From NCBI GenBank assembly GCA_029975275.1, contig JARKPN010000059.1:1-46698 (forward strand): DNA of 46,698 nt. The letters are read 5' to 3'. Position numbers and translations under genes: made by a program. Below the pieces are notes generated by a model. That model did no database searches. It worked only from the letters and a program-made list of their open reading frames with translations, and was not told where the DNA came from. Source of the stretch: Geobacteraceae bacterium (GTDB lineage: Bacteria > Desulfobacterota > Desulfuromonadia > Geobacterales > Geobacteraceae). Each line of letters opens with the position of its first letter. Position 1 is the stretch's first letter. Shown one piece after another: positions 9,979-19,012 of the stretch.

Positions 9979-12720
9979 TCATTTCCCGGCTTTCCTGATG
10001 ACCAGGCGGCCATCCTTAAGATACTGGGAGGGCAGCAGCAGTCCCAACTGCTGGATGATCGAGGCAACGACCCCGGTCCAGCCGGTCTGGTGGCTGGCGC
10101 CCAGCCCGGCGCCATTGTCGCCGTGGAAGTATTCGTAGAAGAGGATGCAGTCGCGCCAGTGGGGGTCGCTCTGGAACGTCTCGGTTCCCCCGTAGACCGG
10201 CCTCCGCCCGGCTTCGTTGCGCTCGAAAATCCCGGCGAGCCGGCGGCCGATTTCCATGGTCACGTCGAACAGGGTCATGGTCCGTCCGGAACCGGTGGGG
10301 CACTCGATGGTGAAGGTGTCCCCGTAGAACTGGTACAGTTGCAGCAGCCCGCGGAGGATCATCATGTTCACCGGGAACCAGATCGGCCCGCGCCAGTTGG
10401 AGTTTCCACCGAACATGCCGGTGTCCGACTCGGCGGGCAGGTACTTGACCTCGAACCGCTCGCCATGAACCTCGAAGACGTACGGATGCTGCTCGTGCCA
10501 CCTGGAGAGCGAGCGTATGCCGTAGGGGGAGAGAAAGCGCTCCTCGTCGAGCATGCGGGCAAGGATGCGCCGCAGCTTGGTTTCGTCGATGATGCTCAGG
10601 AGGTGGCGCCCCTCCGCTCCTTTCAGGTGGGGCGGGTGGATGGTTGAGAGCAGTGTCTGGTGGCGAATCAGAAACTCCCCGGCGCGTTCCAGGAAGCCGG
10701 GAAAACGCTCCAGGAACCTGCCGGGGATGACCGTCACGGCGCAGAGCGGCAGCAGCCCCACCATGGAGCGGACCTTGATCCGCTGGGCCGTGCCGTCGGG
10801 AAGTCTCAGCAGGTCGTAGAAAAACCCGTCCTCTTCATCCCACAGTTCGTCCTGGTTCTCGCCGATCCGATCCATGGCCGAGGCGATCCAGAGAAAGTGC
10901 TCCAGGAACTTTGAGGCCATCTCCTCGTAGGCCGGATCATGGAGAGCCAGTTCCAGGGACATCTCCAGCATGTTCTGGCAGAAGAGCGCCATCCAGGCGG
11001 TACCGTCGGCCTGTTCCATGGTGCCCCCGGTCGGAAGCTGCGCGCTGCGGTCGAAGACCCCGATATTGTCCAGCCCGAGGAAACCGCCGGCGAAAATATT
11101 GTTCCCCTCTTCGTCCTTCCGGTTGACCCACCAGGTGAAGTTCAGCAGCAGCTTCTGGAAAGCCCGCTTCAGGTATTCCACGTCCCCCTGCCCCTCCCGC
11201 AACTGCTCCTGCCGGTAATTATAGAGCGTGGCAAAGGCGTGGACCGGCGGGTTCACATCACCGAAGTTCCACTCGTAGGCGGGGATCTGGCCGTTTGGGT
11301 GAAGGTAGGTATCACTCAGCATCAGGTCCAGCTGTTCCTTGGCGAAATCGTGGTCGACCAGGTTGAGTGCCGCGGTGTGGAAGGCCAGGTCCCAGGCGGC
11401 ATACCAGGGGTATTCCCACTTGTCCGGCATGGAGATGATGTCGTCGTTCACCATGTGGAACCAGGTGCGGTTGCGGACCATCCGACGCCCCCCCAGCAGG
11501 GGGTGGGCGCCGTGCTCCTTGAGCCAGCGGTCTAGGTCGAAGTGGTAGTACTGCTTGCTCCAGAGCATGCCGGCCAGGGCCTGGCGCATCACCCTTGCCG
11601 CGTCTTCGCTGATGGTGTCGGGGGTTATGGAGCGGTAGAACTCGTCCGCCTCGGCCAGGCGGGCCTCGAAGGTCCCGGCGAATTCGCTGCCGAAGGGTTC
11701 GCCTATCACCTGCGGGGCGCAGGTAGTCAGCCGCAGCAGCACCGTGGCGTTCTTGCCTCCCTCCACGGTAAGCCGGTAGCGGGCGGCGGCCTTCGTTCCC
11801 GCCTGTTCCGGGTTGACGGCGTCCTGTTCTCCCGATACCACGAACCGGTTGATGCCGTCCTTGACATAGGGGCCGGCGTTCGGTGTGCCGAAGAGCCGCT
11901 CGTTGTTGGTCTCGTTCTCGGTGAAGAGCAGGTCCGCGTCCCCGTCGCAGTAGAGGTAGCAGTCGTCAAGCGATTCCCGGAACAGCTCGTCGGTGTGGGA
12001 TGCCGCGATGACGCCGCCTCCGGCCTCGCCGATATTCCTGAGCACGGGCTTTGCCCCCCCTCCCGCCCATGACCAGGTGTTGCGGAACCAGAGGGTGGGC
12101 AGGAGCTGGAGTTCAGCCGTGTCGGGGCCGCGGTTGCAGACGGTTATCCGGATCAGCAGGTCCTGGGGGTCCGCCTTGGCGTACTCGACAAAGACGTCGA
12201 AGTAGCGGTCGTCGGCGAAGACACCGGTGTCCAGCAGCTCGTACTCCATCTCCTGCCGGGTACGCCGACGGTTGACGGCCACCAGGTCGTCGTAGGGGTA
12301 GGCGGACTGCGGATACTTGTAGAGATACTTCATGTAGGAGTGGGTCGGGGTGCTGTCCAGGTAGAAATAGTACTCCTTGACATCCTCGCCGTGGTTCCCC
12401 TCGCTGTTGGTTACTCCGAACAGGCGCTCCTTGAGGATCGGGTCCTTGCCGTTCCAGAGCGCAAGGCCGAAGCAGAGCACCTGGTGGCTGTCGCTGATGC
12501 CGGCGATGCCGTCCTCGCCCCAGCGGTAGGCGCGGGAGCGGGCCTGGTCGTGGGTGAAATAGTCCCAGGCGTTTCCGCTCTCGCTGTAGTCCTCCCGCAC
12601 CGTGCCCCATTGCCGTTCGCTCAGGTAGGGTCCCCATTTTTTCCAGGGGATGTTCTCGTCGCGAGCCTGCCGCAGACGCTGTTTCTCGGCGATTGTTCGT
12701 GCTGGATTTTTCTTTTTCAT
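9979..12720 (-). CDS. GH63-like (MGH1-type) glucosidase
   Basis: This 913-residue cytoplasmic protein is related to GH63 mannosyl-oligosaccharide glucosidase-like enzymes, which have an (alpha/alpha)6 barrel. Recognisable segments are the N-terminal [41 protein letters not shown], the central [20 protein letters not shown], and the C-terminal [19 protein letters not shown] and [17 protein letters not shown]. Family knowledge: bacterial relatives cleave alpha-glucosides such as glucosylglycerate or oligosaccharides, but this long subgroup is not well characterised. A GGGGAG ribosome site lies about 11 nt before ATG 12720. The GH13 gene begins 7 nt after its stop, so the two enzymes are very likely co-translated and act on one substrate. 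Confidence 0.88.
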   Translation of the reverse strand: MKKKNPARTIAEKQRLRQARDENIPWKKWGPYLSERQWGTVREDYSESGNAWDYFTHDQARSRAYRWGEDGIAGISDSHQVLCFGLALWNGKDPILKERLFGVTNSEGNHGEDVKEYYFYLDSTPTHSYMKYLYKYPQSAYPYDDLVAVNRRRTRQEMEYELLDTGVFADDRYFDVFVEYAKADPQDLLIRITVCNRGPDTAELQLLPTLWFRNTWSWAGGGAKPVLRNIGEAGGGVIAASHTDELFRESLDDCYLYCDGDADLLFTENETNNERLFGTPNAGPYVKDGINRFVVSGEQDAVNPEQAGTKAAARYRLTVEGGKNATVLLRLTTCAPQVIGEPFGSEFAGTFEARLAEADEFYRSITPDTISEDAARVMRQALAGMLWSKQYYHFDLDRWLKEHGAHPLLGGRRMVRNRTWFHMVNDDIISMPDKWEYPWYAAWDLAFHTAALNLVDHDFAKEQLDLMLSDTYLHPNGQIPAYEWNFGDVNPPVHAFATLYNYRQEQLREGQGDVEYLKRAFQKLLLNFTWWVNRKDEEGNNIFAGGFLGLDNIGVFDRSAQLPTGGTMEQADGTAWMALFCQNMLEMSLELALHDPAYEEMASKFLEHFLWIASAMDRIGENQDELWDEEDGFFYDLLRLPDGTAQRIKVRSMVGLLPLCAVTVIPGRFLERFPGFLERAGEFLIRHQTLLSTIHPPHLKGAEGRHLLSIIDETKLRRILARMLDEERFLSPYGIRSLSRWHEQHPYVFEVHGERFEVKYLPAESDTGMFGGNSNWRGPIWFPVNMMILRGLLQLYQFYGDTFTIECPTGSGRTMTLFDVTMEIGRRLAGIFERNEAGRRPVYGGTETFQSDPHWRDCILFYEYFHGDNGAGLGASHQTGWTGVVASIIQQLGLLLPSQYLKDGRLVIRKAGK

Positions 12721-12887
12721 TGTGCGTCGCTCCCCGTTTGCGCCAGGTTATTTACGGCATTCTCCGTCTCTCCCGGACCAGTGCTGTCCCGGGAAACGGT
12801 ATCCGCGCCGGTCCCAGGAACCCGAATGCCATATGAGCGCCTTTTTCCGCATCATCGATAACGGTGCACCGGGCACAAAAACCTGTT

Positions 12888-14171
12888 TCAGAATTTCCAG
12901 TTTATATTGGCGGAAAAATACTGAACCGACATGTCGGGGTATTCCCCGATAACAGTACCGGCCAAAGGTCCCCGGCTGACGTTGATGCGCGGACTCCCGC
13001 TGTAGACATACTCGTAGGCGAACCCGAGCCGCAGGTCCTTGCTCATGTCGTACTGGGCGCCCAGGGCAAACCGCCATGTCCAGCCAATGGGCAGGGAAGG
13101 CGACCGGTTGGAGTTGTCAAGCATGCTGCTGTCGTACGCGACCCCGGTCGTCAGCAGCCATGGTTCCGCAAGCCGGTACTGGGCGCCGATGGCGCCGTGC
13201 CAGGTGTCGTTGTACTTCAGGTTGGTGGTAAGCCCCGGGCCCTCAGTCGAGGAGAACGAGACATCGACCTTGCCGAACTCGGACCAGTCCTGCCAGCCGA
13301 AATTGCCGAGCAGCGCCCATGTGTCGTTGAATTCGTGGTAGAAGCTCGCCATGACCGCCTGTGGAACCGTGATATTGAGGTTCAGCGTGTTGAAGTACGC
13401 CCCCCTGTGAAGCAGAATGGACGAGATGCCGGGTCCGGTGCCGCTGAATTCCGGGGTATCCTCGAACCTGAGCTTGATGGGAGTGGTATAGGTCACCCCG
13501 AACCGCGTCCGCGGCGATACCTCGTAGAGGACACCGATGTTTCCCCCGACACCGAGGGTGCCGTCCTTGACTTTCAACTGGCCGTCGCCAATGGTGGGGT
13601 CCGGATTGTTGATGGCAACCGTCTGCCGCAGGTATCCGTACATGAGGTTGACGCCGGCCCCGACTGAAATATGCTCGTTGAAGCGGCAGGCGATGGCCGG
13701 CATGACGGACATCCCCATGAGGATGGCGTTCTTGACGTAATAACGCCCCACCCAGTTGGAATCGTACCAGAGACCGAGCCCGAAGTTGGAAAACATACCG
13801 ATGCCGATGGAGATGTTCGGGTTGACGGAATAGGTGCCGAAGGCGCTGAGGGCGGGCAGCGGCCCGAGGGCATTGTCGCCGTAGCTTCCATTGGTCGTGG
13901 TACCGAATTCAGGCTGGAATTCCACATCCCCATAGAGAAGCTGGGCCCCGACCTGGAGCTGGGATCCCTTCAGGCGGGTCATACCGGCCGGGTTGGTAAG
14001 CACCGTACCCGGGTCGTTGGCCCTGGCTGCGTAGCCGGCAGAGGCATAGCCCACATCGGGCGTGGCGACTTCATACTGGGTGAGGCCGCCGGCCAGGAGA
14101 GCCGCGGGCGACAGCACACCTGACAGCATGATGAAGGCCGATTGAAACAACAGTTTCCGTGCAATTCGCAT
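12888..14171 (-). CDS. OmpP1/FadL family outer-membrane transport protein
   Basis: This 427-residue protein is a predicted 14-strand outer-membrane barrel for hydrophobic compounds, in the FadL/TodX/OmpP1 family. After the signal peptide (MRIARKLLFQSAFIMLSGVL, cleavage near LLAGG) comes the family N-terminal plug and NPAGM signature (GYAARANDPGTVLTNPAGMTRL). The final residue is phenylalanine (NINWKF), as expected for BAM-dependent insertion. ATG 14171 is chosen over an ATG six codons earlier (14189) because GGAGGG lies 5 nt upstream and the hydrophobic signal then begins properly. It sits 40 nt downstream of the sulfatase-maturase gene on the same strand. The substrate is unknown; alkyl or aromatic compounds are typical for the family. 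Confidence 0.92.
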   Translation of the reverse strand: MRIARKLLFQSAFIMLSGVLSPAALLAGGLTQYEVATPDVGYASAGYAARANDPGTVLTNPAGMTRLKGSQLQVGAQLLYGDVEFQPEFGTTTNGSYGDNALGPLPALSAFGTYSVNPNISIGIGMFSNFGLGLWYDSNWVGRYYVKNAILMGMSVMPAIACRFNEHISVGAGVNLMYGYLRQTVAINNPDPTIGDGQLKVKDGTLGVGGNIGVLYEVSPRTRFGVTYTTPIKLRFEDTPEFSGTGPGISSILLHRGAYFNTLNLNITVPQAVMASFYHEFNDTWALLGNFGWQDWSEFGKVDVSFSSTEGPGLTTNLKYNDTWHGAIGAQYRLAEPWLLTTGVAYDSSMLDNSNRSPSLPIGWTWRFALGAQYDMSKDLRLGFAYEYVYSGSPRINVSRGPLAGTVIGEYPDMSVQYFSANINWKF

Positions 14172-14210
14172 AGTTCCCTCCGTAGCCACACAAGCACGTG
14201 TTCCATCGGT

Positions 14211-15491
14211 TTACCCAAGATCGATCACCAGCGGCCCCTTTACCGCATCCATCACGAGGGCAGGAGAAAGTCCGTTCTCCAGCAGGGTCGTCATCACGCG
14301 CAGGTATTTGCGGATGTGCCGGAAAAACTTCTTGTAGCCGGCGCAGAGATACGAAAGGCCCGGCTCTCCCTGACAGGTCTCCGCAAAGCGGTGCTTGGGG
14401 CACCCCCCCCGGCAGGCTGCCAGCACATCGCACTGCCTGCACCACCCGGGCAGGGCCGATTCCTTGCTCGCGCCGAAACCCGACCGGATGGACGCTTCCA
14501 CCATCCGGGCCAGGTCGTCCCTCAGGATGTTGCCGAGCCGGTATTCCGGATAAACGAAGTGGTCGCAGGCGAACAGGTCGCCGTTATGCTCCAGCACCAC
14601 CGAGCGACCGCACTGGCCGGCATGGATGCAGACGGGTGGCGGGTTGCCGAGCCAGGCATTGAGCGCCCATTCGAAGTTCATGACAAAGACCTTTCCCACG
14701 TCGTGACGCACCCATTCCTCGTAGACCCCAATCAGGAAATCGCCGTACTCCTCTGGAATCACGCTCCATGGGGTAACGTCGGCAGGGGGTTCTGCCCGAT
14801 CGAGCCTCGCAGGACCGGCCAGTTTCAGACCCAGCCGCCGGGCGGCTGCATCGGGCAGACGCTCGACTATCGGGACGAACTGGATGAACTCCACCCCCTC
14901 GTCCCTGAAGAATCGGTAGACGTCCACCGGTCGCCGGGCCGTTTCCAGGGCCACGCTGGCCATGACATTGTACTCCACCCCGTGTTTCTGCAGCAGTTTC
15001 AGTCCCCGCATCACCCGGTCGAATGTGCCGTTTCCCCGGCGGTAGCGGCGGTAGCGGTCATGGATCTCCCGTGGCCCGTCCAGGCTGATGCCGACCATGA
15101 AGTTGTGCCGTTTGAGGAAGCGGCACCATTCGTCGTCCAGGAGAGTGCCGTTGGTCTGGAGGGAATTGGCGATGGTCTTCAGCCCCGCCAACGGCCGCTG
15201 CAGTTCCACCACCCTCCGGAAAAACGCGAGACCCTGCAGGGTCGGCTCTCCCCCCTGCCAGACGAATTCCACCACCGGCGTCGGCTGGGCCTCGACATAT
15301 TTCCTGATGAAGGTGGCGAGCACTTCGTCCGGCATCCGGCAATCCGCAACCGCGTCGTAGAGTACCTGCTTCTCCAGGTAGAAGCAGTATTCGCAGGCCA
15401 GGTTGCATATCGGGCCAATGGGCTTTGCAACAACGTGGATGCCCTGCGGCGTGGTACGTGTCGGTTTGCTCTCCTGCGATGCATGTTTCAT
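14211..15491 (-). CDS. Anaerobic sulfatase-maturating enzyme (radical SAM/SPASM)
   Basis: This 426-residue enzyme oxidises the active-site Cys or Ser of sulfatases to formylglycine without oxygen. The radical-SAM cluster motif CNLACEYC is intact (Cys29, Cys33, Cys36), followed by the SAM-binding VWQGGEPTLQG near residue 83. C-terminal cysteines for the two auxiliary [4Fe-4S] clusters of the SPASM domain are visible in CDHFVYPEYRLGN, WCRQCDVLAACRGGCPKHRF and LSYLCAGY. Length and motif order fit anSME (AtsB/ChuR-like) proteins. ATG 15491 overlaps the MscS stop as ATGA, indicating translational coupling. The likely client is the serine-type arylsulfatase 3.5 kb upstream in the same gene run. A truncated paralogue lies at 17134-17457. 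Confidence 0.92.
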   Translation of the reverse strand: MKHASQESKPTRTTPQGIHVVAKPIGPICNLACEYCFYLEKQVLYDAVADCRMPDEVLATFIRKYVEAQPTPVVEFVWQGGEPTLQGLAFFRRVVELQRPLAGLKTIANSLQTNGTLLDDEWCRFLKRHNFMVGISLDGPREIHDRYRRYRRGNGTFDRVMRGLKLLQKHGVEYNVMASVALETARRPVDVYRFFRDEGVEFIQFVPIVERLPDAAARRLGLKLAGPARLDRAEPPADVTPWSVIPEEYGDFLIGVYEEWVRHDVGKVFVMNFEWALNAWLGNPPPVCIHAGQCGRSVVLEHNGDLFACDHFVYPEYRLGNILRDDLARMVEASIRSGFGASKESALPGWCRQCDVLAACRGGCPKHRFAETCQGEPGLSYLCAGYKKFFRHIRKYLRVMTTLLENGLSPALVMDAVKGPLVIDLG

Positions 15492-17164
15492 GGTCCGGAC
15501 CCGTCGTCATCCTGCCCCTGTGGCGGAGTTGCCGGAGCCAGGTACCATTGCTCGCGGGGAACCACCTTGGGCATTTCCGGATCGCCCTCATAGGCAGGCG
15601 TCATGATCTGCACGCCGTGCTCGTTGAAGAGATCGAGGATATTCCGGTGCATTGCCGTATACAGTCGGCTCATGGCATGGGGATCATCGCAGTATGCGTT
15701 CAGCTCGTAGGTGACGGCAAAGTCTCCCAGGGACTTCTGGAGCACGAATGGCGGCGGCTCCCCGAGCAACCCGGGAGTGCGCTCGGCAGCGAGAAGCAGC
15801 ATCGCCTCCACCTGTCGCCAGGGTGTCTCGTAACCGATACCGACGGTGGTGTGCAGGATAAGGCCGCGGCTGGCGGCCAGCGTGCTGTAGTTGACGATAT
15901 TGCTGTTAATGATGGTTGAATTCGGAACCACGATCTCCTCGTTCTTGATCGTGCGCAGGTGCGTCACCATAAGCCGCCTCTCGGTCACATCTCCGGTGAC
16001 ATTGTCGATGCTGATGCGATCGCCCACCCTGAAGGCGCGACGGTAGATCATGGTATAGCCGGCCATCATGTTGGCGATAACCGACGTGGACCCGAGCGAA
16101 AAGACCACGCCGAGAAAGATCGATATTCCCTTGAACGCGTCCGAGCTCGAACCGGGGATATAGGGATAGGCCACCACCATCGCAAAGGCGATGATAAGCA
16201 GGCGGGCGATCCGGTAGCTCGGCATGGCCCATTCTCGGTCGAAGCGGGCAAGCGTGACGGTCCCGCTCTCGATGCTGTCGAAGAACAGCCGCGTCACCTT
16301 CAGGACATAGCGCGTCACGATCACCATGACCGCGACAAAGGCGAGGCCCGGCAGGCTCTTGAGCAATCCCAAACCCATGGCCCGCAGCGGATCCATGAGA
16401 AGCGTCAGAAGTCGTGCCGCAAACGGCCGTGTCCAGGGATAGAGACCGAGCACGGAGTGGAGGTATATGTAGACGAGCACCAGCACCGCCGCCACCTTCA
16501 GCCCTTTGAACAATCCCTGCAGCGCTTTCCACAGCAGCTGCGCCTGCACCATGTGTTGCGATTTGGCTTCCAATGCTTCGAGCCGGGCCTTCAACCTCAA
16601 CTGGATCAGCCCGTCCAGCCTGCGGAATGCGACGCGTATCGAGAACAGCAGCACCAGCAGCAGCAGTGTCGCGCAGAGCAGGTACAACGTGTTGATCAGC
16701 AGCACCCTCGGGCTGCGGTCATACCGGTAGGCGGCTATCGCCGTCCTGATTTTTATCAGCGCCCGTTCGGCTATCAGCTGTCGGGAGACACCTTCCGCGG
16801 CGGTATCGGCATCGGTAAAGCTCACTACCAGACGGTCGCCGGCATTGATTCTGGTTCTGTCTTCCATCTCGAGGATGCGCAGGGAGTCAATGGCCACGGA
16901 TTCATCGGCCGCAATCGCTCGAATGCGCTCACCGATGGCGGCTGCGCGTTCTTCGGCCGGGAATGCCGGGATGCCGCGCACCTTGAACAGTAACCTGCCG
17001 TCCAGCGTGACCGCCGCGTGCTCGATTTCCTGAGCATCGACGTCGGCCTGCGCGCTCCGCGCGGTAACGGCGCTTTCCGCCCCGGCGTCCCGGGGCGCCA
17101 ACGCCGCCGTCGGCCCGAAGATTGCGACCAGGATCAGAATGACGATCGAAACAGATCGGTGCAT
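15488..17164 (-). CDS. MscS-family mechanosensitive ion channel
   Basis: This 558-residue membrane protein starts with a signal-like hydrophobic segment (MHRSVSIVILILVAIFGPTA). A periplasmic region of about 160 residues follows, then several transmembrane helices between about residues 170 and 370. The MscS pore and beta domain includes FSLGSTSVIANMMAGYTMIYRRAFRVGDRI and EIVVPNSTIINSNIVNYS. The C-terminal alpha/beta vestibule runs from about residue 450. It is a larger, YbdG/YnaI-like MscS. The frame is open upstream to 17497, but ATG 17164 is chosen because AAGGAG lies 8 nt before it and the upstream part is the maturase remnant read out of frame. Its stop overlaps the maturase start (ATGA). 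Osmotic-shock release is the family role; why it sits in a sulfatase cluster is unclear. Confidence 0.9.
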   Translation of the reverse strand: MHRSVSIVILILVAIFGPTAALAPRDAGAESAVTARSAQADVDAQEIEHAAVTLDGRLLFKVRGIPAFPAEERAAAIGERIRAIAADESVAIDSLRILEMEDRTRINAGDRLVVSFTDADTAAEGVSRQLIAERALIKIRTAIAAYRYDRSPRVLLINTLYLLCATLLLLVLLFSIRVAFRRLDGLIQLRLKARLEALEAKSQHMVQAQLLWKALQGLFKGLKVAAVLVLVYIYLHSVLGLYPWTRPFAARLLTLLMDPLRAMGLGLLKSLPGLAFVAVMVIVTRYVLKVTRLFFDSIESGTVTLARFDREWAMPSYRIARLLIIAFAMVVAYPYIPGSSSDAFKGISIFLGVVFSLGSTSVIANMMAGYTMIYRRAFRVGDRISIDNVTGDVTERRLMVTHLRTIKNEEIVVPNSTIINSNIVNYSTLAASRGLILHTTVGIGYETPWRQVEAMLLLAAERTPGLLGEPPPFVLQKSLGDFAVTYELNAYCDDPHAMSRLYTAMHRNILDLFNEHGVQIMTPAYEGDPEMPKVVPREQWYLAPATPPQGQDDDGSGP

Positions 17165-17457
17165 GCCGTTTTCTCCTTCAAAGTATCCCCGCTTCCCCCC
17201 GGCCAGGAGAAGACCACTTCCTTGAAATTTTGCCCCTCGAAATACTGGCGGATGAAGGTCTCCAGCACCTCGTAGGAGATCCGCCACTGCTCCGGACTGC
17301 CGAGCGGTTCCTCCTTCGAGAGGTAGTAGCGGTAGGTGCAGTCCAGGTCGCAGAGCGCTCCGGTCGGCTTCACCATGACGTGCATACGCCTGACCGGCTT
17401 GCCGCGGTACCGCTGTGCCAGCGGTTGCAGGGCCGGTTCCATGTGGCTCCTCATCAT
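17134..17457 (-). pseudogene. Truncated second anaerobic sulfatase maturase (remnant)
   Basis: This 107-codon frame opens with ATG 17457 overlapping the DUF1254 stop (ATGATGA). About 85 residues are clearly the N-terminus of an anaerobic sulfatase maturase (MMRSHMEPALQPLAQRYRG, RRMHVMVKPTGALCDLDC, ISYEVLETFIRQYFEGQNF, KEVVFSWPGG). Homology then stops at the position of the QGGEP motif (near 17194), and the frame runs on into the MscS leader. About 300 residues are missing. The radical-SAM motif is also damaged: the third cysteine is Arg (CDLDCTYR instead of CxxxCxxC), and QGGEP reads PGGSG. It cannot hold the SAM cluster. I infer an internal deletion that joined the broken maturase gene directly to mscS. 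The remnant may still be translated through coupling. Confidence 0.85.
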
Positions 17458-18911
17458 TCTGCCACCTGAAGCGCTGGCGGTTGCCACGTTCCTTCACCGG
17501 GCGGAAGGATTGACGGTGGTTCCGTCTTCGGCCAGTAGAGACGCATCACCAGGTAGATCGGACCGTCGGGTGCCGGCAGCCAGTTTGCCTCCTTGACCTG
17601 GCCGGGCGAATCCTTCTGGATGAAAATCGTCAGGGAACCGTCGGGGTTCTGTTTCATGTTCGGGAGCATCGGCGAACTGAGGAGGTATCGGTCGATCGGG
17701 TTTTTAATCAGCAGCTGCGTTGCGCCATCGTACATGGTCACCGACCAGAAGGCATTCACCGGCGGGTACTGGCCGGCCGGGAAGGTCAGCGTGTAGTTGT
17801 GCTTGCTGCCGTCGAGCTCTTCTCCGCTTGCCAGCCATCGGGTCATGGGATACATCGCCTCTACGGCGTCATTGCCATAGATGCCGGCCTTGGCGGCGGC
17901 GGCGCGAAGGAGCCAGTCGCCGTGGTAGAATTCGCGATCGCCAAAGGGAGAGCCGATGCGCCAGCCGTTGATGTTCCTGCCAAAGTTGGCGACCTTCTCC
18001 TCGACTTTCTTTTCGCCTTCCTTCATCCCGAGACCCACTTCGCGCTTGTGCTCCAGGGAGAGATCCTTGAAATCGAAGGTCTTGCCGGGGCCGATACCGA
18101 TCCTCGCCAGCTTGTCCCGGATCTCTTTCTCTTCTGGTCCGGCCGGCGCGAACTGCAGGGCGAAGTCGAGGTATTCGAAAAAGTTCGTCTTCACCAGTTC
18201 CTTGTCAACCTTCGGGAAGTCGATGAGAGGAGCAGACGGTGGTGTGGGCCTGCCCAGGTACGCGGAGAGCGGCTGCGCCTTGTAACCTGACTGGACTTTC
18301 TCCACATTGGGCATGTCCTCGGCCCTGAAGAGCTGCGTCCGGAACACCACGGTGGAGAACAGGGTTGAGGAGCGGAACACCTTTTTGATGCCGGCGGGCG
18401 CTTCGCCCTTCCAGTCCGGGCCGACCACCATGTAATCGCCCGCGCCGTTGCCGGTGGCGCGGCTGCCGATATAGCCGTAGTTGAATGTATTGCCGTCGCA
18501 GAGCATCACCGAGAAGTACCGTTCTTTTTCCACCGCGGGAACGGAGAGCACCATCGGTTCGGCCCGCAGATCCAGCCAGAGCATGGAATATGGCGTGTCG
18601 CTGTTGGGGGTGATGACGGCCGTATCCTTGTAGGTGAAGACCCGGTGCTCGTTGGATATCGTGTTGAACCGGGCCTTCCATTGGCCCGAGTTCCTGTCCA
18701 CGATGTATTCGTACATCACCGCATAGTTCATCACGATGGGGAGACCGTAGATGAACCCTTCCTCGGCGATGGCCCTGGTTTCTGCAAAGCCGGGGCGTCC
18801 CTTCTCTCCCTTTTCGGCCCGGGAAACAGCGTCTTTGGCCGTTGCACAACCGGAAACGAACATCAGAACCGCTCCACTCAGCAGAATCCCTTTGAAAAAA
18901 CGACTGGTCAT
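17454..18911 (-). CDS. DUF1254/DUF1214 domain lipoprotein
   Basis: This 485-residue secreted lipoprotein has its lipobox at MFVSGC (Cys22). DUF1254 occupies roughly residues 45-180 (EEGFIYGLPIVMNYAVMYEY, FNTISNEHRVF, ITPNSDTPYSMLWLDLRAEP). DUF1214 lies near the C-terminus (YTLTFPAGQYPPVNAFWSVTMYD, NPIDRYLLSS, LTIFIQKDSPG). These paired domains form a beta-rich secreted protein of uncertain function. ATG 18911 is preferred to an in-frame ATG 21 codons upstream because the lipoprotein signal then starts at residue 1 and an AGGGA site is suitably placed. It lies 101 nt after the sulfatase stop, and its own stop overlaps the start of the maturase remnant. A role in handling the sulfatase product is only a guess from position. 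Confidence 0.85.
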   Translation of the reverse strand: MTSRFFKGILLSGAVLMFVSGCATAKDAVSRAEKGEKGRPGFAETRAIAEEGFIYGLPIVMNYAVMYEYIVDRNSGQWKARFNTISNEHRVFTYKDTAVITPNSDTPYSMLWLDLRAEPMVLSVPAVEKERYFSVMLCDGNTFNYGYIGSRATGNGAGDYMVVGPDWKGEAPAGIKKVFRSSTLFSTVVFRTQLFRAEDMPNVEKVQSGYKAQPLSAYLGRPTPPSAPLIDFPKVDKELVKTNFFEYLDFALQFAPAGPEEKEIRDKLARIGIGPGKTFDFKDLSLEHKREVGLGMKEGEKKVEEKVANFGRNINGWRIGSPFGDREFYHGDWLLRAAAAKAGIYGNDAVEAMYPMTRWLASGEELDGSKHNYTLTFPAGQYPPVNAFWSVTMYDGATQLLIKNPIDRYLLSSPMLPNMKQNPDGSLTIFIQKDSPGQVKEANWLPAPDGPIYLVMRLYWPKTEPPSILPPGEGTWQPPALQVAE

Positions 18912-18961
18912 GTTCCCTGGTCTCCCTTCATCTTGCGTGTCTTTCGATGGTGAAGCCGCAG

Positions 18962-18987
18962 GCCATCCCGACAATTACCGGGATGGC
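18962..18987. other. Hairpin between sulfatase and DUF1254 genes
   Basis: This is a perfect 9-bp inverted repeat (GCCATCCCG / CGGGATGGC) with an 8-nt loop, in the 101-bp gap after the sulfatase stop. No T-run follows on the minus strand, so it is not a classical terminator. It may stabilise the upstream mRNA 3' end or reduce read-through. Confidence 0.6.
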
Positions 18988-19012
18988 TGTGCGTTTCACA
19001 ATAGAAACAATG

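Noticed and set aside
15488-17497. Longer 669-codon version of the MscS gene
   Set aside because: The extra N-terminal 111 codons are the maturase remnant in another frame; ATG 17164 has a good ribosome site and starts a signal-like segment.
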